53,231 bases of DNA from Rhodospirillaceae bacterium (GTDB lineage Bacteria > Pseudomonadota > Alphaproteobacteria > SMXQ01). The stretch covers positions 1 to 53,231 of the forward strand of contig CANJIM010000011.1 in assembly GCA_947474495.1 (NCBI GenBank). Reading direction: 5' to 3'. Positions 35,078-44,465 of this stretch are shown one piece after another. A model generated the notes under the pieces. It was not told where the DNA came from. It saw only the letters and a program-made list of their open reading frames with translations, and ran no database searches. Numbering within the stretch: the first letter of the stretch is position 1; each line of letters opens with the position of its first letter. Made by a program: the position numbers and the translations under genes.

Positions 35078-36304
35078 ATGGACGCTTCGGCGACGATCGG
35101 CACAACCCGGCAAGACATCAGGATTCTCGGCCTGATATCGACGGGCCACTTCATGAGCCATTTCTATATCCTCGCCTTGCCGCCGCTGTTCTTTTTCCTC
35201 GCCGCCGATTTCAATGTCGGCTTCGCCGAGCTCGGTCTGATCATGACGGTGATCTTCGGCACCTCGGCGATCGCCCAGATTCCCATGGGCTTCCTCGTCG
35301 ACCGCTTCGGTTCGCGCAAAGTACTGACCGCCGGTCTCATCATCATGTCGAGCGCCGTCGCACTTGTCGGCTTCGCGCAAGCCTTCTGGCAGCTCATCCC
35401 GCTCGCCATCCTGATCGCGGTCGGCAATAGCGTATTCCACCCGTGCGACTACGCGATCCTCAATAGCTCGATTAATAGCAGCCGCATGGGCCGCGCCTTC
35501 TCGATCCACACCTTCGCGGGCCATCTCGGCTCGGCCGTCGCGCCGGCGACCATGATCATCCTGTCCAGCCAGTTCGGCTGGCGCGTCGCTCTGACGCTCG
35601 TCGGCCTGTTCGGCATCCTGGTGATGTTCGCGCTTGCCACCCAGTGGAATAGCCTGCGCGATGACGCCATTCCGAAAAAGCAGGACAACAAGGCGCAAGC
35701 CGATCCCGGCGTGAAGGACGGTTGGGCGCTACTGCTCTCGGCGCCGATGATGCTGTTCATGCTGTTCTTCGGCGTGCTCTCCATGGCGGCAGCGGGGATC
35801 CAGTCCTTCTTCGTCTCGGCCATGACCAGCTTGCACGGCACGCCGGTGACCACCGCCAGCCTCGCCCTCACCGTCTATCTGTTCTCCAGCGCCGGCGGCA
35901 TCCTGATCGGCGGCGAGATTTCCGACCGCACCAAGCGCCACGACATCGTCGCCGCCATCGTCTTCGTGCTCAGCGCCCTCATCACCGCCTGCATCGCCTG
36001 GTTCGATCTCAGCATCGGCATCCTCGTCGGCATCATGGCGCTGATGGGCCTTGGCCAGGGCATCATCCGCCCGGCGCGCGACATGATGGTGCGCGCCGCC
36101 TCGCCCAAGGGCTCCACCGGCAAGGTCTTCGGCTTCGTCTCCACCGGCATCGCCGGCGGCTCCGCCCTCGCCCCCGTTCCGTTCGGCTATCTGCTCGATA
36201 TCGGCCAGCCCGAATGGGTATTCTACCTTCTGTCGATCTTCATGATCGTCGCGCTCTTCACTGTGATGATCCCGAAAGACATGCAGGGATCGTCGGTCAA
36301 ATAA
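35078..36304 (+). CDS. MFS transporter
   Basis: A 408-residue inner-membrane protein with 12 hydrophobic segments and a central charged loop (about 195-212). The MFS helix 2-3 motif is present as GFLVDRFGSRKVLTA (near 70). HPCDYAILNSS and GRAFSIHTFAGHLGSAVAP are shared almost exactly with the MFS protein at 37.5 kb, so the two are paralogues. It begins 50 bases after the EutA-like gene and probably shares its transcript. Import of a carboxylate or export of a product are both possible; the substrate is unknown. Confidence 0.88.
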   Translation: MDASATIGTTRQDIRILGLISTGHFMSHFYILALPPLFFFLAADFNVGFAELGLIMTVIFGTSAIAQIPMGFLVDRFGSRKVLTAGLIIMSSAVALVGFAQAFWQLIPLAILIAVGNSVFHPCDYAILNSSINSSRMGRAFSIHTFAGHLGSAVAPATMIILSSQFGWRVALTLVGLFGILVMFALATQWNSLRDDAIPKKQDNKAQADPGVKDGWALLLSAPMMLFMLFFGVLSMAAAGIQSFFVSAMTSLHGTPVTTASLALTVYLFSSAGGILIGGEISDRTKRHDIVAAIVFVLSALITACIAWFDLSIGILVGIMALMGLGQGIIRPARDMMVRAASPKGSTGKVFGFVSTGIAGGSALAPVPFGYLLDIGQPEWVFYLLSIFMIVALFTVMIPKDMQGSSVK

Positions 36305-36310
36305 TCACCG

Positions 36311-36354
36311 CGCGCCTCGCCCGTCGTTGTGATCGGAAGGCGCGTGTTTTTTTT
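36311..36354 (+). terminator. Probable terminator after the MFS gene
   Basis: CGCGCCT / AGGCGCG arms (7 bp) enclose a loop of about 20 bases and are followed by TG and eight T residues. The large loop lowers confidence. Confidence 0.5.
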
Positions 36355-36379
36355 CAATCGTCAGTCATCGAGGAATTTC

Positions 36380-37369
36380 ATGTCGAAGCTGCAACTCACC
36401 ATTGCGACCAGTGAATATGACCACATCACGGACCTGATGACCGGCCGCGTTCCGGTCGAGGGCATCGACATCAATTATCTCAACTTCGAGATTGAGGAGA
36501 TCTTCTACCGCTTCGTGCTCAACCGCGAATGGGAAGTCTCCGAGATGTCCTTTGCGAAGTTCGTCGCCCAGGTCTCGGGCGACAACCCCGACATCGTCGG
36601 CATTCCGGTTTTCCCGTCGCGCGTCTTCCGCCTGTCCAACATCTACGTTCGCAAAGACAGCCCGATTAAGGAGCTGAAGGACCTGCGCGGCAAGAAGATG
36701 GGCACGCCGGAATGGGCGCAAACGGCCTCGGTCTATACCCGCGGCGTGCTGGTCGACGACGCCGGCATTAAGCTCAATGAGATCGACTGGTACCAGGCCG
36801 GCGTCAACCAGCCGGGCCGCATCGAAAAGGTGAAGCTGAACCTGCCGGCCGGCGTGAAGGTGACGCCGCGTCCCGACAAGTCGCTCGGCACGCTGCTGAT
36901 CGACGGCGACGTCGACGCCATCATGAGCGCCCATCCGCCGCACCAGTTCGAAGAGGGCCACCCGGGCATCGTCCGCCTGTTCGCCGACTATCAGAGCGTC
37001 GAAGAGGCCTACTACAAGCGCACCAAGATTTTCCCGATCATGCATGTCATCGCCATCCGCAAGGACGTGCTCGATAAGAACCCCTGGGTCGCCGTCAACC
37101 TGTTCAACGCCTTCGAGAAGGCCAAGGACCGTTCGGTCGCCCGCTGCCTCGAGATGACCGCCTCGCGCTTCCCGGTTCCCTGGGGCTTCGACTATGCCGA
37201 GAAGCGCAAGCAGATGTTCGGCAAGGACATGTTCCCCTACGGCATCGAGGACAACCGCACCACGATCGAAGCCTTCCTCAAGTGGACCTTCGAGCAGGGT
37301 ATCGCCCAGCGCCATTTGAAGCCCGAAGATCTCTTCTCGCCGAATATCCGCGGCAAGTACAAGATCTAA
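36380..37369 (+). CDS. 4,5-dihydroxyphthalate decarboxylase / NMT1-family protein, copy 1
   Basis: 329 residues, without signal peptide, of the periplasmic-binding-protein-like family that includes the 4,5-dihydroxyphthalate decarboxylase of phthalate breakdown. Features: a start typical of that group (LTIATSEYDHITDLMTGRVPVEGI), VSEMSFAKFV, the conserved GIPVFPSRVFRLSNIYV (about 72-89), KDLRGKKMGTPEWAQTASVYTRG and HVIAIRKDVLDKNPWV. Lack of a secretion signal favours a cytoplasmic enzyme over a transport binding protein. The ATG at 36380 has a GAGGAA ribosome site. It lies between two paralogous MFS transporters. The reaction may be decarboxylation of an aromatic acid, but the exact substrate is not readable. 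Confidence 0.78.
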   Translation: MSKLQLTIATSEYDHITDLMTGRVPVEGIDINYLNFEIEEIFYRFVLNREWEVSEMSFAKFVAQVSGDNPDIVGIPVFPSRVFRLSNIYVRKDSPIKELKDLRGKKMGTPEWAQTASVYTRGVLVDDAGIKLNEIDWYQAGVNQPGRIEKVKLNLPAGVKVTPRPDKSLGTLLIDGDVDAIMSAHPPHQFEEGHPGIVRLFADYQSVEEAYYKRTKIFPIMHVIAIRKDVLDKNPWVAVNLFNAFEKAKDRSVARCLEMTASRFPVPWGFDYAEKRKQMFGKDMFPYGIEDNRTTIEAFLKWTFEQGIAQRHLKPEDLFSPNIRGKYKI

Positions 37370-37389
37370 GCCGACGCATCACGACGACG

Positions 37390-37421
37390 AAGGCCGGCCC
37401 CTCAAGGGACCGGCCTTTTTC
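37390..37421 (+). terminator. Rho-independent terminator
   Basis: AGGCCGG / CCGGCCT stem extended by CCC/GGG with one mismatch and a short loop, then five T residues, 20 bases after the decarboxylase-like gene. Confidence 0.85.
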
Positions 37422-37541
37422 TTGTGCGGGATTGGTGCCGTTTTGCGTCGTTTTTCGCAATATGCGCCTCCCGCGCCAGCGCGTATAAAGATCGCCAGGG
37501 AGATTAAGCGGCACAGCCGCAATGGTGATTTGGGGGCGACA

Positions 37542-38774
37542 ATGACGGCGACAGCCGAGAGTATGCGGCAGGACGGCAAGATCATGGGTCTGGTCTGCAC
37601 CGGCCATTTTCTCAGTCATTTTTATTCCTTCTGCCTGCCGCCGCTGTTTCCTTTCATCAACGCCGATCTCGGCTTGAGCTATACGGCGCTCGGCGCGCTG
37701 TTGACGTTGCGCGGCCTCGCCACCTCTGTCGCCCAATTGCCCGCCGGCTTCATCGTCGATCGCTTCGGCGCCAAGCTGGTCTTGCTCACCGGTCTCATAA
37801 TGACCGTGGTCGGCTACGCCCTCTTCGCCACGGTGGACATCTATTGGCTGTTCATCGCCTTCATTCTGCTCGGCGGCATCGGCGACAGCGTGTTCCATCC
37901 GGCCGACTACGCCATCCTCAACGCCTCGGTGGCGCAGGAGAGGATGGGACGGGCCTTCTCGGTCCACACCTTCTCCGGCCATCTCGGCTTCGCCTGCGCA
38001 CCGACCGTGGTGGTCGGGCTCGCCGCTCTGTGGAATTGGCGCATCTCCCTGCTGATCGTGTCGCTCGCCGGCATCGTCGTGGCTGCTTTGCTCGCCAGCC
38101 AATGGGGCGCCCTCAAGGACGAAGGTGGCGCGCCGAAAAAGAAGAAGGCCGAACCGGTTGACCTGAACGCCCCCAAACAGACTTGGTTTCAGGCCAAACT
38201 CGGCATGATCCTCAACGCGCCGGTGCTGTCGCTGTTCGGCTTCTTCGTCATTTCCACCATGGCGAGCGGCGGCATCTCTAGCTTCTCGATCTCGGCCCTG
38301 ACCAAGATGCACGACATTCCGGAATGGGCCCTTGGCTTCTCGGTGACCGGCTACATGTTGGCGAGCGCTTTCGCTGTGCTGGCCGGCGGCTACCTCGCCG
38401 ACAAGCTGCCGATGAGCGCCAGCATGTTCGCCGGCCTCGGCTTCCTCGCCGCGGCCGCTATCGTCGCCAGCATCGGGCTTTTCCCGCTGCCCTACGCGTT
38501 GATGATCCTGCTCTTCCCGCTGGCGGGTTTTTTCCTCGGCGTCATCCGTCCGGCGCGCGATCTCATGGTGCGCGACGTCGCACCCAAGGGCCAGTCGGGC
38601 AAGGTGTTCGGCTTCGTCTTCTCGGGCCAAAGCCTCGGCGGCAGTATCGCGCCGATCTTCTACGGCCTGATCCTCGACCACATGGCGCCGCAGAACGTGT
38701 TTTACGTCTCCGCCGGCTTCCTTGTGCTGGGCGTGTTCACGGTCATTTCCACGGCGAAAATCCGCCACGGCTGA
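37542..38774 (+). CDS. MFS transporter (paralogue of the 35 kb copy)
   Basis: 410 residues from the ATG at 37542, preceded by GGGGGCG; the frame is open further upstream but crosses the preceding terminator. It has twelve hydrophobic segments, the motif GFIVDRFGAKLVLLTG, a charged middle loop rich in K and P (about 195-215), and the paired motif IRPARDLMVRDVAPKGQSGKVFGF in the C-terminal half. Shared segments with the MFS protein at 35 kb show duplication. It is followed after 137 bases by the molybdenum hydroxylase genes, with no clear terminator between. Confidence 0.88.
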   Translation: MTATAESMRQDGKIMGLVCTGHFLSHFYSFCLPPLFPFINADLGLSYTALGALLTLRGLATSVAQLPAGFIVDRFGAKLVLLTGLIMTVVGYALFATVDIYWLFIAFILLGGIGDSVFHPADYAILNASVAQERMGRAFSVHTFSGHLGFACAPTVVVGLAALWNWRISLLIVSLAGIVVAALLASQWGALKDEGGAPKKKKAEPVDLNAPKQTWFQAKLGMILNAPVLSLFGFFVISTMASGGISSFSISALTKMHDIPEWALGFSVTGYMLASAFAVLAGGYLADKLPMSASMFAGLGFLAAAAIVASIGLFPLPYALMILLFPLAGFFLGVIRPARDLMVRDVAPKGQSGKVFGFVFSGQSLGGSIAPIFYGLILDHMAPQNVFYVSAGFLVLGVFTVISTAKIRHG

Positions 38775-38911
38775 CCGGCCCCACGCCGTCCTTTAAGTTG
38801 ATTCTGCTGCCCAAAGCGGGTAGCGTTACTTTATTGGAATAACTGCCATTTTTGGCATTCTCTATTCCGACCCGTTGATTTTATTTGCGTTCTTAGACGG
38901 TCCGCCCAGCC

Positions 38912-39790
38912 GTGAAACCGCCTCCCTTCAGCTATCATGATCCGCGCACCGTCGCCGAGGCGGTCTCGCTGCTGAGCACGCTTGAGAATCCCAAGCTGCT
39001 CGCCGGCGGCCAGTCGCTCATGCCGATGCTCAACATGCGCTTCGTCTTGCCCGACCATGTCATCGACCTCGGCAAGATCGACGGCCTCGCCTATATCCGC
39101 GAGGCCCCATCGAAAGAAGGAGGCAACGCGCTCGAGATCGGCGCCATGACGCGCCAGCGCGACATCGAGTTCTCCGAGCTGATCGCCGCCAAGCATCCGC
39201 TGCTGCGCGAAGGCATCCTCAACGTCGGCCATCGCCAGACGCGCAACCGCGGCACCATCGGCGGCTCGCTCTGCCATCTCGACCCCGCCGCCGAACAGGT
39301 GCTGGTCTGCCTGGCAAGTGACGCTATCGTCACCGCTGCCGGCCCGAACGGCGAGCGCGCCATTCCCTTCCGCGAGTTTCCCCTCGCCTACATGACGCCG
39401 AACCTCGAGCCCGACGAGATGCTGATCGGCATCAAGATTCCGCTGTGGCCCGCCGGACATGGCTACAGCTTCCTGGAGTTCGCCCGCCGCCATGGCGACT
39501 TCGCCGTCGTCTCGGTCGCCGCCCTGCTCGATGTCGACGCTGGCGGCATCATCAAACGCGCCGCCGTGGCCCTGGGCGGCGTCGCCGCCGTGCCGCTGCG
39601 CATGGACGCAGTCGAGGCCCGGCTGGTCGGCCAAAAAGCCTCGGAAGAACTGTTCCGCGATGCCGCCGAGATCTGCCGCGCCATCGACGCCGTCGCCGAT
39701 GTCCATGCCACCGTCGAATATCGCCAGCATCTTGCTGCCGTGCTGACCCGCCGCGCGCTCGTGCAAGCCCTCGCCAAAGTGAAGCGCTGA
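38912..39790 (+). CDS. Molybdenum hydroxylase FAD subunit (CoxM-like)
   Basis: The 292-residue medium subunit that carries FAD and passes electrons in CO-dehydrogenase/xanthine-dehydrogenase family enzymes. FAD-binding motifs LAGGQSLMPMLNMR (about 30-43) and RGTIGGSLCHLDPAAE (about 112-127) are intact, followed by the C-terminal domain. It starts at a GTG (38912); the stop overlaps the start of the iron-sulphur subunit gene by one base (TGATG). The gene order FAD - 2Fe2S - Mo subunit is the usual M-S-L order of cox-type clusters. Confidence 0.93.
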   Translation: MKPPPFSYHDPRTVAEAVSLLSTLENPKLLAGGQSLMPMLNMRFVLPDHVIDLGKIDGLAYIREAPSKEGGNALEIGAMTRQRDIEFSELIAAKHPLLREGILNVGHRQTRNRGTIGGSLCHLDPAAEQVLVCLASDAIVTAAGPNGERAIPFREFPLAYMTPNLEPDEMLIGIKIPLWPAGHGYSFLEFARRHGDFAVVSVAALLDVDAGGIIKRAAVALGGVAAVPLRMDAVEARLVGQKASEELFRDAAEICRAIDAVADVHATVEYRQHLAAVLTRRALVQALAKVKR

Positions 39791-40293
39791 TGGAAAGCCG
39801 CAAGATCACCGTCACCGTCAACGGCCAGGCCCACACGCGCGACGTCGAGACGCGCATGACGCTGGCCGACTTCCTGCGCCATGACCTCGGCATGACCGGC
39901 ACCCATGTCGGTTGCGAGCATGGCGTCTGCGGCGCCTGCACCATCCTGCTCGACGGCCGCACCGCCCGCTCCTGCCTGACCCTCGCTGTCCAGACCGACG
40001 GCCATGCCATCGACACCATCGAGGGCATGGCGCCCAACCCGAAAGACAAGACGGCCCCGATGCATCCCTTGCAGGAGGCCTTCCGCGACAACCATGCCCT
40101 GCAATGCGGCTTTTGCACGCCGGGCATGCTGACGACCATCATCGAGCTGCTGCGCGACAATCCGGAACCGAGCGCCGATGAGGTCCGCATCGCCATCTCC
40201 GGCAATCTCTGCCGCTGCACAGGCTACCAAACCATCGTCGCCGCCACGCTCGATGCCGCCAAGCGTCTGAAGGCTGAGGGCCGCAAGCCATGA
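39790..40293 (+). CDS. Molybdenum hydroxylase [2Fe-2S] subunit (CoxS-like)
   Basis: The 167-residue small subunit with two [2Fe-2S] clusters. The plant-ferredoxin-type set is GCEHGVCGACTILLDG (about 43-58) with a further Cys in RSCLTLAVQ; the second cluster set is QCGFCTPGM and CRCTGYQTI in the helical C-terminal domain. It overlaps the FAD-subunit gene by one base and the Mo-subunit gene by four (ATGA), so the three subunits are translationally coupled. It transfers electrons from the molybdenum site to FAD. Confidence 0.95.
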   Translation: MESRKITVTVNGQAHTRDVETRMTLADFLRHDLGMTGTHVGCEHGVCGACTILLDGRTARSCLTLAVQTDGHAIDTIEGMAPNPKDKTAPMHPLQEAFRDNHALQCGFCTPGMLTTIIELLRDNPEPSADEVRIAISGNLCRCTGYQTIVAATLDAAKRLKAEGRKP

Positions 40294-42638
40294 GCGCCCC
40301 CAGTTCTCCGCTCCGCAGCAACCGCGTGCTGCGCGTCGAAGACCCCGATCTGCTGAAGGGCAGTGGCAAGTTCGTCGACGACATGCACCTGCCCGGTATG
40401 CTGCAGGCCGCCTTCGTGCGCAGCCCGATGGGCCACGCCAAGGTCGTCAGCATCGACGTCTCGGCCGCCCTTGAGGTGCCCGGCGTCCATCGCGTGCTGA
40501 CGCGCGACGATCTGCTGCCGCATCTCGCCACCGAATTCATCGTCGTCGGCCTGCCGAGCCCCGCCTACAAGCAAGACATCAACCGCCCGGCGCTGTCCGG
40601 CCTGGAAGTCGTCCATGTCGGCGAGCCGGTCGCTATCGTGCTGGCCGACAACCGCTACATCGCCGAAGACGCAGCCGCCCTGGTCATGGTCGAGTACGAC
40701 CCGCTGCCCGCCGTCGGCGATCCACGCGAGGCTCTGAAGCCCGGCGCGCCGCTCGTCCATTCGTCCTCGCCGCACAATCTCCTCGCCGAGTTCGACATGG
40801 GCTATGGCGATGTCGATGCCGCCTTCGCCAGCGCGCCGCACGTGTTCAAGGAAAGCCTGTGGCAGCATCGCGGCGGCGGTCATTCCATCGAATGCCGCGG
40901 CGACGTCGCCGCTTACGACCCCTTCTCCGAGACGCTGACCCTGTGGAGCTCGACCCAGACGCCGCACGCCGGCCGCTCGGTGCTGGCCGGTATGCTCGGC
41001 TGGGAAGAAGAGCGCATTCGCGTCGTCACGCCCGACGTCGGCGGCGGCTTTGGTCCGAAATTGATCTTCTATCCGGAAGACGTCGCCGTGGCCCTCGCCG
41101 CCTATATCACCGGCCGCCCGGTGAAATGGATCGAAGACCGCCGCGAGCATTTCGTCGCCACCACGCAAGAGCGCGACCAATATTGGGACGTTGAGATCGC
41201 CGTCGACGACAATGCCAAGATACTCGGCCTGCGTGGCAGCATCGTCCACGACCATGGCGCCTACACGGCGCGCGGCGTCAACCTGCCCTACGAGTCGGCG
41301 CAGACCGTCACGCTGGCCTACGAGATCCCCGCCTACTTCATGAACGTGAAGCTGGCGCTGACCAACAAGGTGCCGGTCACGCCCGTGCGCGGCGCCGGCC
41401 AGCCGCAGGGCGTGTTCTGCATGGAGCGCATGCTCGATCGCGTGGCGCGCGAGCTGAAGCTCGACCGCGCCGAAGTGCGCAGCCGCAATCTGATCACCGC
41501 CGCCCAGATGCCCTATACCAAGCCGCTGAAATCGCGCGGCGGCCGTCAGGTCGTGCTGGATTCCGGTAACTACCCCGCCTGCCAGGCCGACGCGCTGGCC
41601 AAGGCCGGCCTCGCCGATTTCCCGGCCCGCCAGGCCGCCGCCCGCGCCGAGGGGCGTCACATCGGCCTCGGCTTCGCCAATTTCGTCAAAGGCACCGGGC
41701 GCGGCCCGTTCGAGCCGGTGACCGTGCGCGTCGATCCGGCGAGCGGCAAGGTCAACGTCTATAGCGGCGCGACCGCCATGGGCCAGAGCACCAAGACCAT
41801 GTTTGCGCAGATCGTCGCCGAGCAGCTCGGCGGCGACATCTCGCTGATCAACGCCAAGCCGGGCGACACCGGCAGCATCGCCATGGGCCTCGGCGGCTTC
41901 AACAGCCGCCTCGCCGTCATGGCCGGCTCGTCGGCCCATCTCGCCGCCATCAAGGTGCGCGACAAGGCCCTGCTGATCGCCAGCAAGGTACTCAAATTAC
42001 CGATCGAGGACTTGCATCTGATCGGCGGCAGGGTCGAGGCCAAGAGCGATCCGAGCAAATCCATCACCCTCGGGCAACTTGCGAAAAGCGTGGCTGGCGT
42101 CGCCGGCTTCGTGCTGCCCGACGGCGTGACGCCAGGCCTGGAGGCCACCGAGCATTTCGTCGTCGACGACATGGCCTATGCCAACGGCTGCGCCGCCGTC
42201 GAGGTCGAGGTCGACGCCGAGACCGGCGGCGTGCATATCAACAAATTCGTCATCGCCCACGACTGCGGCGCGGTGATCAATCCCATGGTGGTGGATGGCC
42301 AGATCGTCGGCGCCGTGGCGCACGGCATCGGCAACGCGCTCTACGAATGGATGGGCTTCGACGACAATTGCCAGCCGGTGACCACCAACCTCGGCGAGTA
42401 CCTGCTGATCACCGCCCCCGAAGTGCCCTTCATCGAAGTGTCGCACCACGAATCGCCGACTTACCTGAATCCGCTCGGGGTCAAAGGCGTCGGCGAATGC
42501 GGCGTTGTGCCGACGGCGGCCGCCATCATGTCGGCCATCGAAGACGCGCTGAAGGAGTTCAACGTCTTCATCGCCCAGACGCCGATCACTCCCGGCGAGA
42601 TCGTCGCCAAGATCGAAGCGGGCCGCAAAAGCGCCTAA
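40290..42638 (+). CDS. Molybdenum hydroxylase large subunit (xanthine dehydrogenase family)
   Basis: The 782-residue molybdopterin-cytosine-dinucleotide-binding subunit that hydroxylates its substrate at an activated C-H using water. Seen are VGGGFGPK (about 250), the active-site loop TPVRGAGQPQG with R367, and the catalytic base E736 in GVGECG. The loop lacks the AYRCSFR motif of genuine form I CO dehydrogenase, so the enzyme is more likely an aldehyde, aromatic or N-heterocycle hydroxylase, or a hydroxybenzoyl-CoA-reductase relative. It ends the M-S-L operon before a convergent terminator. A CoxG-like protein, usually linked to such enzymes, is encoded 4 kb away on the other strand. Confidence 0.92.
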   Translation: MSAPSSPLRSNRVLRVEDPDLLKGSGKFVDDMHLPGMLQAAFVRSPMGHAKVVSIDVSAALEVPGVHRVLTRDDLLPHLATEFIVVGLPSPAYKQDINRPALSGLEVVHVGEPVAIVLADNRYIAEDAAALVMVEYDPLPAVGDPREALKPGAPLVHSSSPHNLLAEFDMGYGDVDAAFASAPHVFKESLWQHRGGGHSIECRGDVAAYDPFSETLTLWSSTQTPHAGRSVLAGMLGWEEERIRVVTPDVGGGFGPKLIFYPEDVAVALAAYITGRPVKWIEDRREHFVATTQERDQYWDVEIAVDDNAKILGLRGSIVHDHGAYTARGVNLPYESAQTVTLAYEIPAYFMNVKLALTNKVPVTPVRGAGQPQGVFCMERMLDRVARELKLDRAEVRSRNLITAAQMPYTKPLKSRGGRQVVLDSGNYPACQADALAKAGLADFPARQAAARAEGRHIGLGFANFVKGTGRGPFEPVTVRVDPASGKVNVYSGATAMGQSTKTMFAQIVAEQLGGDISLINAKPGDTGSIAMGLGGFNSRLAVMAGSSAHLAAIKVRDKALLIASKVLKLPIEDLHLIGGRVEAKSDPSKSITLGQLAKSVAGVAGFVLPDGVTPGLEATEHFVVDDMAYANGCAAVEVEVDAETGGVHINKFVIAHDCGAVINPMVVDGQIVGAVAHGIGNALYEWMGFDDNCQPVTTNLGEYLLITAPEVPFIEVSHHESPTYLNPLGVKGVGECGVVPTAAAIMSAIEDALKEFNVFIAQTPITPGEIVAKIEAGRKSA

Positions 42639-42657
42639 TACCACATCTTATAAACAC

Positions 42658-42693
42658 GAAAGGGCCGCCCAACCGGGCGGCCCTTTGTCGTTT
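42658..42693. terminator. Bidirectional terminator between Mo-hydroxylase and etfA
   Basis: A 12-bp perfect stem AAAGGGCCGCCC / GGGCGGCCCTTT with a 4-base loop and T-rich flanks on both strands, between convergent genes. Confidence 0.88.
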
Positions 42694-42710
42694 TGCAAGC
42701 TACGCGGCGA

Positions 42711-43667
42711 CTACTTCTTGATCTTGTCCAATTCGGCGGACAATTCCGGCAGCACCTTGAACAGATCGCCGACGATGCCGTAGTCGGCGACCTGGAACAT
42801 CGGCGCTTCCTCGTCCTTATTGATGGCGACGATGATCTTGCTGTCCTTCATGCCCGCCATATGCTGGATCGCGCCGGAGATGCCGACGGCGATATACATT
42901 TCCGGGGCGACGATCTTGCCGGTCTGACCGACCTGGAAATCGTTCGGCTTGAAGCCGGCATCGACCGCGGCGCGGCTGGCGCCAACCGCCGCGCCGAGCT
43001 TGTCGGCAATCTCCTCGATCATGACGAAGTTCTCACCCGACTGCATGCCGCGGCCGCCAGAGACGATGATCTTCGCTGCCGTCAGCTCGGGCCGCTCGGA
43101 CTTGGAAATCTGCGCGCCCTGATGCGTCACCAGGGTCGTCACGGCCGGCGGGGTGACCGCCTCGATGGGGGCCGCGCCGTCCGCCGGGGCGGCCTTATCG
43201 AAGGCGGTGCCGCGCACGGTGAGGAACTTGATGGCGTCTTTGCTCTGCACGGTGGCGAGCGCGTTGCCGGCGTAGGTCGGGCGCACGAAGGTGTCCGCCG
43301 AGACGATGGCGATGGCGTCGGAAATCTGCTGGCTGTCGCACAGCGCCGACGCGCGCGGCAGCAGGTTCTTGCCGTAGGTGGTCGCCGGCGTCAGCACATG
43401 GCTGTAATCCTTGGCCAGCGCGACGACGAGCGCCGCGACATCTTCAGCGAGCGGGCTGGCGAATTGCGGCGCCTCAGCCAAACGCACCTTGGCGATGCCG
43501 GGGATCTTGGCGGCCATCTCGGCGGCGGCTTTGGCGTTGGCGCCGGCGATCAGCAAATGCACCTCCCCCGCGCCTTTCTCGGCAAGCTGCTTGGCCGCCG
43601 TGACCGTGGCGAGGGTGGCCGGGCTCACGGCCGTGTTGTCATGTTCGGCAACGATGAGGACGGTCAT
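42711..43667 (-). CDS. etfA: Electron transfer flavoprotein alpha subunit
   Basis: 318 residues. The C-terminal FAD domain (about 195-318) has the family signature: [23 protein letters not shown]-type region, SRAAVDAGF and the segment [21 protein letters not shown]. The N-terminal part is the EtfA half of the shared fold. ETF accepts electrons from FAD dehydrogenases in the cytoplasm and hands them to ETF:quinone oxidoreductase. Its start overlaps the etfB stop by one base. It is the last gene of a probable eight-gene operon starting with pyrC; here it could take electrons from the flavoprotein dehydrogenase at 48.5 kb or from acyl-CoA dehydrogenases elsewhere. Confidence 0.95.
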   Translation of the reverse strand: MTVLIVAEHDNTAVSPATLATVTAAKQLAEKGAGEVHLLIAGANAKAAAEMAAKIPGIAKVRLAEAPQFASPLAEDVAALVVALAKDYSHVLTPATTYGKNLLPRASALCDSQQISDAIAIVSADTFVRPTYAGNALATVQSKDAIKFLTVRGTAFDKAAPADGAAPIEAVTPPAVTTLVTHQGAQISKSERPELTAAKIIVSGGRGMQSGENFVMIEEIADKLGAAVGASRAAVDAGFKPNDFQVGQTGKIVAPEMYIAVGISGAIQHMAGMKDSKIIVAINKDEEAPMFQVADYGIVGDLFKVLPELSAELDKIKK

Positions 43668-44413
43668 CAGATCACTCCCGCGTCATGCAGCTTGGCGACC
43701 AGTTCGGCCGCATTCTCGACCTTCACGCCGGCGGAGCGCTTGGGCGGCTCCTCGACCTTCAGCACGGTCAGGCGCGGCGAAATATCGACGCCGAGGGCGT
43801 CGGGCGCGATGGTTTCGATCGGCTTCTTCTTCGCCTTCATAATGTTCGGCAGCGACGCATAGCGCGGCTCGTTGAGGCGCAGGTCCGTCGTCACCACGGC
43901 GGGCAGCTTGACGGCAATCTTCTCCAGGCCGCCGTCGATCTCGCGCGTCACCGCAGCCGTCTCGCCGGAAATCTCGATCTTGGAGGCGAAGGTCGCCTGG
44001 GCCCAGCCGAGCACGGCGGCGAGCATCTGGCCGGTCTGGTTGCAATCGTCGTCGATCGCCTGCTTGCCGAGGATGACGAGGCCGGGGGCCTCCTTCTCGA
44101 TCACGGCCTTCAGCAGCTTGGCCACCGCCAGCGGCTCGAGCACGGCGTCGGTCAACACATGGACGCCGCGGTCGGCGCCCATGGCGAGGGCGGTGCGGAT
44201 CGTCTCGGTCGCGCCTTGCGGCCCGGCGGACACGATCACCACCTCGTCGGCGCCACCCGCTTCCTTGATGCGCAGGGCTTCTTCCACCGCGATCTCGCAG
44301 AACGGGTTCATCGCCATCTTGACGTTGGCCGTCTCGACACCGGTGCCGTCCGCTTTGACACGGACCTTCACATTGGCGTCGATCACGCGCTTCACTGCTA
44401 CAACTATCTTCAT
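43667..44413 (-). CDS. etfB: Electron transfer flavoprotein beta subunit
   Basis: 248 residues of the AMP-binding ETF beta subunit, with the signature region [19 protein letters not shown] (about 122-140) and [28 protein letters not shown] ribosome site precedes the ATG. It overlaps etfA and follows the decarboxylase-like gene by 52 bases in the same direction. Standard B-A order. Confidence 0.95.
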   Translation of the reverse strand: MKIVVAVKRVIDANVKVRVKADGTGVETANVKMAMNPFCEIAVEEALRIKEAGGADEVVIVSAGPQGATETIRTALAMGADRGVHVLTDAVLEPLAVAKLLKAVIEKEAPGLVILGKQAIDDDCNQTGQMLAAVLGWAQATFASKIEISGETAAVTREIDGGLEKIAVKLPAVVTTDLRLNEPRYASLPNIMKAKKKPIETIAPDALGVDISPRLTVLKVEEPPKRSAGVKVENAAELVAKLHDAGVI

Positions 44414-44465
44414 AACGTCCTCATGGCGGGCTTGCGCTCTTTACGAGCGATCGGAGCCCTCTGGA

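Noticed and set aside
37278-38768. A long minus-strand open frame opposite the MFS gene
   Set aside because: Antisense shadow, rich in E, D, H and R, crossing a clear plus-strand terminator.
40224-41939. A 571-residue minus-strand open frame opposite the molybdenum hydroxylase large subunit
   Set aside because: Antisense to a gene with intact family motifs; no recognisable protein features.
38912-42638. Aerobic CO dehydrogenase (form I CoxMSL)
   Set aside because: Gene order fits, but the large subunit lacks the AYRCSFR active-site loop that marks genuine CO oxidisers.
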